DNA of 7,833 bases from Nocardioides sp. (GTDB lineage Bacteria > Actinomycetota > Actinomycetes > Propionibacteriales > Nocardioidaceae), in assembly GCA_029264225.1 (NCBI GenBank), contig JARICB010000434.1:1-7833 (forward strand), written 5' to 3'. Below, piece after piece: positions 1 through 6,293 of this stretch. Position 1 is the stretch's first letter; each line of letters starts with the position of its first letter. The notes beneath the pieces are model-generated. The model did no database searches. It saw only the letters and a program-made list of their open reading frames with translations, and was not told the origin of the DNA. The position numbers and the translations under genes were made by a program.

Positions 1-1
1 G

Positions 2-286
2 ATCGACCACGGGACGGCCGTTTTCGACGGACCACTGGCCGCTTTGCACGTGCAGGGTGGGTCGACCCGCACACTGGTCGTCGACCTCGTGGACGAGTCA
101 CAGCCGATCTGCGTGCCGGGAGCCGTCGTCAGGCGGATCGAGGGCCCCCGGCAGTGGTTGTCGTTCCCGAGCGATGCGAGCGCCGCACCGATCGTCGGCG
201 CCGTCGCCGCGGCGTACGACATCGCAGATCTCTCGATCCAGGAGCCTGACATCGAAGAGGTGATCCGCACGCTGTATGCACGATGA
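2..286 (+). CDS. ABC transporter ATP-binding protein, C-terminal part (5' end outside window)
   Basis: The last 94 residues of an ABC ATPase are visible, read in frame from base 2 to the TGA at 284-286. The opening residues IDHGTAVFDGPLAAL match the strand and turn that follow the H-loop in ABC ATPases (pattern 'DHGxxxxDGxLxxL'). The ending, with DLSIQEPDIEEVIRTLY, resembles the C-terminal domain of the exporter ATPases grouped as COG4586/ABC-2 type. The Walker A, signature and Walker B motifs lie upstream of the window, so ATPase competence cannot be judged here. The protein would power a membrane permease, probably encoded upstream; the substrate is unknown. A TTG at 44 could be called as a start, but the family match continues to the window edge, so the gene is taken as 5'-partial. 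It converges on the permease gene 20 bp away and is probably unrelated to the amine cluster. Confidence 0.85.
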   Translation: MDHGTAVFDGPLAALHVQGGSTRTLVVDLVDESQPICVPGAVVRRIEGPRQWLSFPSDASAAPIVGAVAAAYDIADLSIQEPDIEEVIRTLYAR

Positions 287-306
287 CGGCTCATGACAAC
301 GTCGCC

Positions 307-1848
307 TCAGTCGTCGAAGGCCTCCATCACGTCCCGGTCGATGGTGTTCTTCGGACCGGTGAACCACTTCTTGGCCGAAAGATGCCACCAGATCGCCAGC
401 ACGATCAAGGTGCCGATGGTCAATACCGGCGCGTAGTTGACGCTGCTCCAGGCGAAGTCCTTGTTGCCGGGCACACCGCTCGGGGTGAACGGCAGGATGA
501 AGTAGATGGAGATGATCGAGATTTCGATCACTGCCAAGGGGTTCATCCACTTGTATTTCTTGCCGTTGGTCCAACTTCCCGCTTCGAAGTCGTCGCCGAT
601 ACGCCAGCGCAGGAAGATCGGGATCAGGAACGAGAGGTAGAGCCCGATCACGGCTACCGACACGACCGCGAAGAAGGCGACCGGCACGCCACCGATGCTC
701 TTCAGTGCGGGCAACGTGATGATCATGCCGACGGTGGCGACGAAGATGACCGCGTTGGCGGGCACCTTGGCGTCGTTGACCTTGGAGAGCCAGGCCGAGC
801 CGGGGATGGCGCCGTCGCGGCTGAAGGCGAACGTCATCCGAGAGGCACTCGTCAGGCACGCGGTGGTGCAGAAGAGCTGCCCGGCCGTCGAGATGAACAG
901 GATCATGAAGTGCCAGCCCTGCGGGAGCGCCTGGCCGAAGATGACGTCGACCGCTCCGAACCCGTCGCTGACACCTTGGGGGTCCTGGACGGCGAAGACG
1001 AAGGCGAGCAGCAGGATGTAGCCGCCGACGGCCGAGTAGAAGATGGATCGCCAGATCCCCTTGGCGGCGCCCTCGGCTGCTCCTTGGGTCTCCTCGGAGA
1101 GGTGAGCGGAGGCATCGAAGCCGGTGATCGTGTATTGGGTCAACAGGAATCCGAGTGGCAGCACGAGGAACCAGTAGGCGCCACTGCTGAAGCCGGAGTT
1201 GTTGATCCGCTCGGTGAAGACGAAGTCGAGGCTCTGGTGCGTAGGCGGCACGATGATCAGGATGAGCACGACGGTCACGGCTCCCGCGACGTGCCACCAG
1301 ACCGAGATGTTGTTGATGATGGCCAGCAGGTGCCCGCTGAAGATGTTGGCCAAGGAGGCCAGCACCAGAATCACTACGAAGATCACGAAGACCCGGGTCA
1401 GGGAGTAGTCCTCAGCCCAGCCCGTGCTGATCGTGCTGATGGTCAGGTCAAGGAACGTGGCGGCGCCGTAGGCAACGCTGGCCGTCACGGCGAGCAGGCC
1501 GATCAGGTTGAGCCAGCCGCTGAAGAAGCCGGCCGCCGGACCCCCGAGCTTGGAGGCCCACCAGTAGATGCCGCCCGAGGTCGGGTAGGCCGAGACCAGT
1601 TCACTCAAGGTGAAGCCGACGATCAGGATGAGACCGGAGATGATCGGCCAACCCCACGAGATGGCGATCGGCCCACCGTTGTTCCAGGCTTGGCCGAACG
1701 TGGTGAAGCAGCCCGCGAGGATCGAGATGATCGAGAACGAGATGGCGAAGTTGGAGAAGCTCGACCAGCTGCGACTGAGCTCCTGGGAGTAGCCGAGCCT
1801 GGCGAGATGTCTCTCATCTTCGGACAGTGTGGGTTCTTCGTCAGGCAT
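307..1848 (-). CDS. APC-superfamily amino acid/amine permease
   Basis: A 513-residue inner-membrane transporter, the usual length for the family, with about 12 hydrophobic segments (roughly residues 33-53, 64-86, 107-133, 151-171, 183-203, 224-246, 268-287, 312-334, 363-383, 388-412, 436-456, 471-490). The motif SELVSAYPTSGGIYWWASKL (82-101) is the conserved loop after TM2 of the APC superfamily, and GFDASAHLSEET (243-254) after TM6 is typical of the amino acid/choline/GABA permease branch (ACT type). Such proteins import amino acids or amines using an ion gradient. The ATG is preceded by GAGAGG with a 6-nt spacer. The gene diverges from the FadR-type regulator and amine-catabolism operon across 141 bp, so it most likely imports the substrate of that pathway (ethanolamine, a polyamine, GABA or similar). 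Substrate is inferred from context only. It is not an obvious ethanolamine permease of the Eat type. Family assignment is firm; substrate is weak. Confidence 0.93.
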   Translation of the reverse strand: MPDEEPTLSEDERHLARLGYSQELSRSWSSFSNFAISFSIISILAGCFTTFGQAWNNGGPIAISWGWPIISGLILIVGFTLSELVSAYPTSGGIYWWASKLGGPAAGFFSGWLNLIGLLAVTASVAYGAATFLDLTISTISTGWAEDYSLTRVFVIFVVILVLASLANIFSGHLLAIINNISVWWHVAGAVTVVLILIIVPPTHQSLDFVFTERINNSGFSSGAYWFLVLPLGFLLTQYTITGFDASAHLSEETQGAAEGAAKGIWRSIFYSAVGGYILLLAFVFAVQDPQGVSDGFGAVDVIFGQALPQGWHFMILFISTAGQLFCTTACLTSASRMTFAFSRDGAIPGSAWLSKVNDAKVPANAVIFVATVGMIITLPALKSIGGVPVAFFAVVSVAVIGLYLSFLIPIFLRWRIGDDFEAGSWTNGKKYKWMNPLAVIEISIISIYFILPFTPSGVPGNKDFAWSSVNYAPVLTIGTLIVLAIWWHLSAKKWFTGPKNTIDRDVMEAFDD

Positions 1849-1881
1849 GGTGGACCTCTCGGGGCGTCAGTGATGAAGCGC

Positions 1882-1910
1882 ACGTTAGACCCGGCGGGAC
1901 AGGCCGTAAA
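1882..1910 (-). promoter_or_regulatory. Candidate promoter for the permease
   Basis: On the complement strand a -35-like TTTACG (plus-strand bases 1905-1910) is followed after exactly 17 nt by a -10-like TAACGT (1882-1887). The -10 has the TAnnnT pattern common in actinobacterial housekeeping promoters. Transcription would begin near 1875, giving a leader of about 27 nt that contains the GAGAGG ribosome binding site at 1855-1860. This is found by eye only; each box has mismatches to consensus. Confidence 0.4.
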
Positions 1911-1915
1911 GACCC

Positions 1916-1944
1916 TTGACCAGAACTCCCCCAATTGGTATGAA
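1916..1944 (+). promoter_or_regulatory. Candidate promoter for the regulator and operon
   Basis: TTGACC (1916-1921), matching five of six bases of the -35 consensus, is separated by 17 nt from TATGAA (1939-1944) as a possible -10. Transcription would start near 1951, about 40 nt before the regulator ATG, and could read through all five cluster genes because there is no large gap or hairpin between them. The -10 lacks the usually conserved final T, so strength is uncertain. The repeated elements described in the operator entry overlap this -10. Confidence 0.45.
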
Positions 1945-1955
1945 CTCCGACCATT
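1923..1955. promoter_or_regulatory. Candidate operator: direct repeat plus TGGT/ACCA half-sites
   Basis: GAACTCC occurs twice, at 1923-1929 and 1942-1948, a 19-bp period. Interleaved with it are a perfect 8-bp palindrome CCAATTGG (1931-1938) and an imperfect inverted repeat, TGGT (1936-1939) and ACCA (1950-1953), extendable to AATTGGT/ACCATT. FadR-subfamily regulators bind palindromes with TGGT/ACCA-like arms, although usually with a shorter spacer than the 10 bp seen here. The element overlaps the likely -10 of the regulator promoter and lies just upstream of the likely permease promoter, so one bound protein could control both directions. The repeats are seen directly; the binding protein is inferred. 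Confidence 0.4.
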
Positions 1956-1989
1956 GACGCCCGCATGAGTCTCCGCCCACACTGCTGGC

Positions 1990-2724
1990 ATGACCGCTCA
2001 GCCGCATGAGGACCTCACGAGTGCGGTGCTGCGACCCGTGCGGGGTCACCATGCCTTCGAGGGTTGCGTCGAGCAGTTGGCGACCGCGATCCGTCTCGGC
2101 GTCTACCCGGTCGGCTGCCTCCTGCCCCCCGAACGGGAGCTCGCAGAGCGTCTTGCTGTCAGCCGCGCCACCCTGCGCGAGGCCATCGCTGCGCTGCGTC
2201 AGGCCGGGCTGATCGAGACCAGGCGCGGTCGTGGGGGCGGCTCAACCGTCACCTCGCGAGCCCGCGGCCGCTTCACCGGCAGCCTGGCCCGAGTCACCGG
2301 TGCAGCCCGGTCGGAGTGGCTCGACGCCTTGGAGTTTCGCCGAGTGGTCGAACCCGGGGCGGCCCACCTCGCTGCCCGGCATGCACTGTCGGCGACCGAC
2401 CGCGGGCGCCTGATCGCGGCCCAGAGCGATGTCTGCGAGGCGACCGGCAAGCTTGAGCACCGCCAGGCCGACTCCCGTCTACACCTGACGATCGCCTCGT
2501 TGAGCGGGTCAGCCAGACTCCAGGAGTCGGTCACCTCGGTCCAAGCGGCCCTGGACCAGATGCTCAGCGCCATCCCTGCCCTCGAGACCAACATCGGACA
2601 CTCGCACCACCAGCACCGCCGCATCTGCACAGCCATCCTGAACGGACGCCCCGACCGGGCCCGCAAGGTGATGGAAGACCATTGCGACGACACGGCTGCG
2701 CTGTTGCGCGGCCTGCTCGTCTGA
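1990..2724 (+). CDS. FadR-family (GntR, FCD domain) transcriptional regulator
   Basis: A 244-residue cytoplasmic DNA-binding regulator. Residues about 22-88 form the GntR winged helix: the LPPERELAERLAVSRATLRE stretch (45-64) is the helix-turn-helix, and the wing follows with a glycine-rich RRGRGGGSTV. Residues about 112-240 form the FCD ligand-binding domain. Its usual metal-binding set appears intact: D161 and H165 (DSRLHL), H209 (HRRI) and H231 (MEDHC). Family members typically repress and are released by a small carboxylate or metabolite. The gene is first in the rightward cluster, 21 bp before the ligase gene, and divergent from the permease, so it probably controls both and itself. The ATG at 1990 has no clear Shine-Dalgarno sequence. 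An in-frame GTG at 2026, with GAGGA 13 nt upstream, is an alternative start that would keep both domains. The effector is unknown; a glutamylated intermediate is plausible but unproven. Confidence 0.9.
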   Translation: MTAQPHEDLTSAVLRPVRGHHAFEGCVEQLATAIRLGVYPVGCLLPPERELAERLAVSRATLREAIAALRQAGLIETRRGRGGGSTVTSRARGRFTGSLARVTGAARSEWLDALEFRRVVEPGAAHLAARHALSATDRGRLIAAQSDVCEATGKLEHRQADSRLHLTIASLSGSARLQESVTSVQAALDQMLSAIPALETNIGHSHHQHRRICTAILNGRPDRARKVMEDHCDDTAALLRGLLV

Positions 2725-2734
2725 CCCGGGCATC

Positions 2735-2740
2735 AAGGAG
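2735..2740 (+). promoter_or_regulatory. Ribosome binding site fixing the GTG start of the ligase
   Basis: AAGGAG lies 5 nt before the GTG at 2746. It is a near-perfect Shine-Dalgarno sequence and the strongest in the window. It supports the GTG as the true start and suggests that the ligase is translated well even though it follows the regulator on the same message. Confidence 0.8.
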
Positions 2741-2745
2741 ACACT

Positions 2746-4113
2746 GTGAGCACTCGCAACGACCGCTACCTCAGCCTGGAGCACCTGCGACAGCGCATCG
2801 ATGCAGGCGAGATCGACACCGTCATCCTGGCCTTCACCGACATGCAGGGTCGGCTCCAAGGAAAGCGACTGCACGGGCGTTACTTCCTCGATCACGTGGT
2901 CGGTCACGGCAGCGAAGGGTGCAACTACCTGCTCGCCGTCGACGTCGACATGAACACCGTCGCGGGCTATGCGATGACGTCGTGGGAGCAGGGCTACGGC
3001 GACATGGAGTTCGTCATGGACGACGACACCATTCGACTCCTGCCCTGGCTGCCCGGCACGGTCATGATCCAGTGCGATCTGGAGTGGCCCGACCATCGTC
3101 CGGTGGTCGCCTCACCCCGCGCGATCCTCAAGGCCCAACTGGCCAGGCTGGCCGAGCGCGACCTGGTCGCCATGGCGGGCACCGAGCTGGAGTTCGTCAT
3201 CTACGACGAGACCTACGAGTCGGCCTGGAACAAGGGCTACCGCGGACTCGTGCCGGCCAACCAATACAACGTGGACTACTCGATCCTCGGCACGACCCGG
3301 GTCGAACCGCTCCTGCGTGACATCCGCAACCATATGTATGCGGCGGGACTGGATGTCGAGGCGGCCAAGGGCGAGTGCAACCCCGGCCAGCACGAGATCG
3401 GCTTCCTCTACGCCGAGGCGCTCATCAGTGCCGACAACCACGCGGTCTACAAGAACTCAGCCAAGGAGATCGCGGCCCAGCACGGCAAGGCGATCACGTT
3501 CATGGCCAAGCCTAACCAGCTCGAAGGCAGTTCCTGCCACGTACACATGTCTCTGCGCGGCACCGACGGGAGCCTGGTCTTCTGGGACGACGAGACGGGA
3601 GGGCGGACGCCGCTCTACGACCAGTTCATCGCGGGCGCCTTGGCCACGGCGGCCGACTTCACCCTGCTCTTCGCCCCCAACATCAACTCCTACAAACGCT
3701 TCGCCGACGGCTCCTTCGCACCGACCACCATCGGCTGGGGGCTCGACAACCGCACCTGCGCCGTGCGCCTGGTCGGGCGCGGCGCAGGGGCGCGGATGGA
3801 GAACCGGGTGCCGGGTGCCGACGCCAACCCTTACCTGGTGCTCGCTGCGATGATCGCTGGTGGCCTGCACGGCATCGAGCACGGTCTCGAGCTCGAGCCG
3901 GAGATGATCGGCAACGCCTACACCTCGAACCAGCCGCGCGTGCCGAACACCCTGGGAGCCGCCCGCGAGGCCTTCCACTCCTCAGCGGTGGCCAGAACCG
4001 CGTTGGGCGATGAAGTCGTCGACCACTACACCAACCTGGCCGACGTGGAACTGGCTGCCTACAACGCGCAGGTCACCGATTGGGAACTCGTCCGCGGCTT
4101 CGAGAGGATGTGA
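2746..4113 (+). CDS. Glutamine-synthetase-like gamma-glutamyl amine ligase
   Basis: A 455-residue protein of the glutamine synthetase superfamily, the usual length for GlnA3/GlnA4/PuuA-type members, which join glutamate to an amine using ATP. Catalytic-domain motifs are in order: ELEF with metal-ligand glutamates E147/E149; ECNPGQHEIGF with E210 and E217; SSCHVHMSL with the nucleotide-side H265; NINSYKRF with R318; and MENRVPGADANPY with E352 and R354. The N-terminal loop does not show the Asp-Gly-Ser-Ser element with which true glutamine synthetases bind ammonium, and the adenylylation context NLYDLP is replaced by NAYTSN. Both fit a ligase using an amine rather than ammonia, without nitrogen control by adenylylation. 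It is followed after 1 bp by the aldehyde dehydrogenase, so the two are coupled. Candidate substrates are ethanolamine or another amino alcohol, or a polyamine. Superfamily is certain; a role as the cell's main glutamine synthetase is unlikely; exact substrate is inferred. Confidence 0.93.
   Translation: MSTRNDRYLSLEHLRQRIDAGEIDTVILAFTDMQGRLQGKRLHGRYFLDHVVGHGSEGCNYLLAVDVDMNTVAGYAMTSWEQGYGDMEFVMDDDTIRLLPWLPGTVMIQCDLEWPDHRPVVASPRAILKAQLARLAERDLVAMAGTELEFVIYDETYESAWNKGYRGLVPANQYNVDYSILGTTRVEPLLRDIRNHMYAAGLDVEAAKGECNPGQHEIGFLYAEALISADNHAVYKNSAKEIAAQHGKAITFMAKPNQLEGSSCHVHMSLRGTDGSLVFWDDETGGRTPLYDQFIAGALATAADFTLLFAPNINSYKRFADGSFAPTTIGWGLDNRTCAVRLVGRGAGARMENRVPGADANPYLVLAAMIAGGLHGIEHGLELEPEMIGNAYTSNQPRVPNTLGAAREAFHSSAVARTALGDEVVDHYTNLADVELAAYNAQVTDWELVRGFERM
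4102..4107 (+). promoter_or_regulatory. Ribosome binding site fixing the GTG start of the aldehyde dehydrogenase
   Basis: GAGAGG lies inside the last codons of the ligase gene, 7 nt before the GTG at 4115. The same frame is open upstream to 4010, but that extension (rich in Thr, Ser and Trp) only overprints the ligase 3' end. The family N-terminus begins at the GTG with RTLINPATG, so 4115 is preferred. Confidence 0.7.
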
Positions 4114-4114
4114 C

Positions 4115-5467
4115 GTGCGCACCCTGATCAATCCCGCCACCGGCGTGGAACTCGACATCAGCCCCACTTCGGCCTCGCTCGACGACACCGATGCGGTGAT
4201 CGCGAAGGCCCACGACGCGTTCCCGGCCTGGCGCGATCTCGCCCCCGGCGAGCGAGCCCGGCTGCTCCGCGCGTTTGCCGCTGTCGTCGACGAGCATCTC
4301 GAGGAGCTCGCCCAGCTCGAGGTGCTCAACGCCGGCCACACCATCGGCAACGCCCGCTGGGAGGCCGGCAACGTTCGTGACTGCCTCAACTACTACTCCG
4401 CAGCGCCTGAGCGACTCTTTGGTCGGCAGATTCCGGTGGCCGGGGGCACCGACCTCACCTTCCACGAGCCCCTCGGTGTGGTCTCGATCATCGTCCCGTG
4501 GAACTTTCCCATGCCGATCGCCGCATGGGGCTTCGCACCTGCTCTCGCGGCCGGCAACACCGTCGTGCTCAAACCCGCCGAGCTCACCCCGCTGACCGCC
4601 ATCCGGATCGGTGAGCTCGCGCTGCTCGCGGGCCTGCCGCCGGGCGTCCTGAATGTGATCCCGGGCCAGGGATCGGTCGTCGGACAGCGGTTCGTCACCC
4701 ACCCCCTGGTGCGCAAGGTGTGCTTCACCGGGTCAACGGCGGTCGGCAAGCAGATCATGGCCGGCTGTGCCGACCAGGTGAAGCGGGTGACGCTGGAACT
4801 GGGTGGCAAGAGCGCCAACATCATCTTCGCCGACACCGACGTGGCTGCCGCGGCTGCCAGTGCGCCGGGCGGAGTCTTCGACAACGCCGGCCAGGACTGT
4901 TGCGCGCGGTCGCGGATCTTGGTGCAGCGATCGGCGTACGACGAGTTCGTCGGGCGTTTCGAGACCGCCGTCAAGGACTTCCGAGTGCTCGACCCCGCCA
5001 GTGAGCAGAGCCAGATGGGACCGATGGTCTCGGCCGGACAGCGCGATTCCGTGCAGGCCTACGTGGATGCCGCGACGGTGGCGTTCAGCGGCAGCGCCCC
5101 CGATGGCCCGGGCTGGTGGCTGCCGCCGACGGTCGTCGAGTCGAGCGACACCAGCGAGGCGGTGTGGCGCGAGGAGATCTTCGGCCCGGTCGTCGCGGTC
5201 ATGGCCTTCGACGACGAGGAGGAGGCCGTGGCACTGGCCAACGACAGCGAATACGGGCTCTCCGGCTCCATCTTCACCGACGACCTGGGGCGCGGTATGC
5301 GGGTTGCCCGGGCAGTGGAGGCCGGCAACCTGTCGGTCAACAGCCACGCCTCGGTGCGCTACTGGACGCCGTTCGGTGGCTACAAGCAGTCCGGCCTCGG
5401 CCGCGAACTCGGTCCGGACGCGCCCAATGCGTTCACCGAGGAGAAGAACGTCTTCATCGCTCACTGA
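4115..5467 (+). CDS. NAD(P)-dependent aldehyde dehydrogenase
   Basis: A 450-residue aldehyde dehydrogenase, slightly shorter than the typical 480-500 because the N-terminal arm is short. Visible motifs are PWNF with oxyanion-hole N130, KPAE with cofactor-binding K153, the coenzyme loop FTGSTAVGK (204-212), LELGGKS with general base E228, NAGQDCCARS with nucleophile C262, and EEIFGPV with cofactor-ribose E354. The E228-C262 and N130-E228 spacings (34 and 98) agree with the canonical enzyme, so it should be active. It oxidises an aldehyde to a carboxylate; in this operon the likely substrate is a gamma-glutamyl-amino aldehyde, as for PuuC. The NAGQDCCAR form recalls actinobacterial proteins next to glnA4-like genes (M. 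tuberculosis AldC, from memory). A second cysteine, C263, sits beside the nucleophile. The gene starts 1 bp after the ligase stop, consistent with translational coupling. Substrate is inferred from neighbours. Confidence 0.95.
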   Translation: MRTLINPATGVELDISPTSASLDDTDAVIAKAHDAFPAWRDLAPGERARLLRAFAAVVDEHLEELAQLEVLNAGHTIGNARWEAGNVRDCLNYYSAAPERLFGRQIPVAGGTDLTFHEPLGVVSIIVPWNFPMPIAAWGFAPALAAGNTVVLKPAELTPLTAIRIGELALLAGLPPGVLNVIPGQGSVVGQRFVTHPLVRKVCFTGSTAVGKQIMAGCADQVKRVTLELGGKSANIIFADTDVAAAAASAPGGVFDNAGQDCCARSRILVQRSAYDEFVGRFETAVKDFRVLDPASEQSQMGPMVSAGQRDSVQAYVDAATVAFSGSAPDGPGWWLPPTVVESSDTSEAVWREEIFGPVVAVMAFDDEEEAVALANDSEYGLSGSIFTDDLGRGMRVARAVEAGNLSVNSHASVRYWTPFGGYKQSGLGRELGPDAPNAFTEEKNVFIAH

Positions 5468-5510
5468 TCCCGCACGGGTTCCCACTCCACTTCTGAAGGG
5501 TTGACATCTC

Positions 5511-6290
5511 ATGGCAGGACGTATCGAGGGCCGCACCGCTGTCGTCACCGGCGGTTGCAGCGGCATCGGGCTGGCAACGGTCCGGCGCTTCGTGGAAGAG
5601 GGCGCCAGGGTCGTGATCGGCGACATCGACGACGCAGCTGGTGAGGCGCTGGTCGCCGAGCTCGGCGGTGCCGACTTCGCAACCTACGTGCACGTCGACG
5701 TCACCTCCAAGGACGAGGTCGACGCCTTGTTCCGCACCGCGAAGGACACCTACGGCTCGGTCGACATCGCCTTCAACAACGCCGGCATCTCCCCCCCGGA
5801 GGACGACTCGATCCTCGACACCGACCTCGACGCCTGGCGACGGGTGCAGGAGGTCAACCTGACCAGCGTCTACCTGTGCTGCAAGGCCGCACTGCCCTAC
5901 ATGCTCGAGCAGAAGAAGGGCTCGATCATCAACACGGCGTCCTTCGTCGCCGTGATGGGGGCGGCGACGTCGCAGATCTCCTACTCCGCCTCCAAGGGCG
6001 GCGTGCTGTCGATGTCGCGTGAGCTCGGTGTGCAGTTCGCCCGCGAGGGCGTGCGGGTCAATGCCCTGTGCCCCGGCCCGGTCAACACCCCGCTGCTCAA
6101 GGAGCTCTTCGCCAGCGATGCCGAGCGCGCCGCGCGACGCCTCGTGCACGTGCCGATGGGCCGATTCGCCGAACCGGAGGAGATGGCCAACGCCGTGCTC
6201 TTCCTGGCCTCCGACGAGTCGAGCTTCATGACGGCCAACACCTTCCTGGTCGACGGCGGCATCTCGGGTGCCTACGTCACGCCGCTCTGA
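5511..6290 (+). CDS. Short-chain dehydrogenase/reductase, NAD-type, operon member
   Basis: A 259-residue classical SDR with a Rossmann fold. The cofactor motif is TGGCSGIG (13-20). Asp38 at the end of the second strand (VVIGD) favours NAD over NADP, hence oxidation. NNAG is at 89-92, the active-site N116 is in VNLTS, and the catalytic S144, Y158 and K162 lie in NTAS...YSASK. S144 and Y158 are 14 residues apart, one more than in FabG-type enzymes. The C-terminus FLVDGGISGAYVTPL is intact. Automatic annotation would say 3-oxoacyl-ACP reductase, but location between an aldehyde dehydrogenase and a glutamyl-amide hydrolase, plus the NAD signature, argue for an alcohol dehydrogenase step in amine catabolism. 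GAAGGG at 5495-5500, 10 nt before the ATG, is the likely ribosome binding site. The 43-bp gap before it has no convincing terminator. Family is certain; the reaction is inferred. Confidence 0.93.
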   Translation: MAGRIEGRTAVVTGGCSGIGLATVRRFVEEGARVVIGDIDDAAGEALVAELGGADFATYVHVDVTSKDEVDALFRTAKDTYGSVDIAFNNAGISPPEDDSILDTDLDAWRRVQEVNLTSVYLCCKAALPYMLEQKKGSIINTASFVAVMGAATSQISYSASKGGVLSMSRELGVQFAREGVRVNALCPGPVNTPLLKELFASDAERAARRLVHVPMGRFAEPEEMANAVLFLASDESSFMTANTFLVDGGISGAYVTPL

Positions 6291-6293
6291 GCC

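Noticed and set aside
287..306. Possible bidirectional terminator between the convergent ABC and permease genes
   Set aside because: The 20-bp gap contains no stem of useful length and no T-run.
98..1297. Complement open frame of 399 codons across the ABC gene end and the permease
   Set aside because: Arg/Leu/His-rich shadow in a different frame of the permease strand; it has no family resemblance and conflicts with two well-supported genes.
283..1968. Long plus-strand open frame (561 codons) across the permease gene
   Set aside because: It is antisense to a clear 12-helix permease; its product is a low-complexity Asp/Glu/Arg/Gly-rich sequence typical of the mirror frame of a high-GC gene, with no recognisable domain.
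4010..4114. N-terminal extension of the aldehyde dehydrogenase frame
   Set aside because: It overprints the ligase 3' end, has no family match and ignores the GTG at 4115, which has a well-placed GAGAGG.
5469..5478. CCCG-CA-CGGG hairpin after the aldehyde dehydrogenase as a terminator
   Set aside because: A 4-bp stem with a 2-nt loop and no U-tract is too weak, and the operon continues 43 bp later.
5501..5506. Perfect TTGACA just before the dehydrogenase ATG as an internal promoter
   Set aside because: No -10-like sequence lies 16-18 bp downstream; that position falls inside the coding region (around 5523-5529), and the gene already fits operon transcription.
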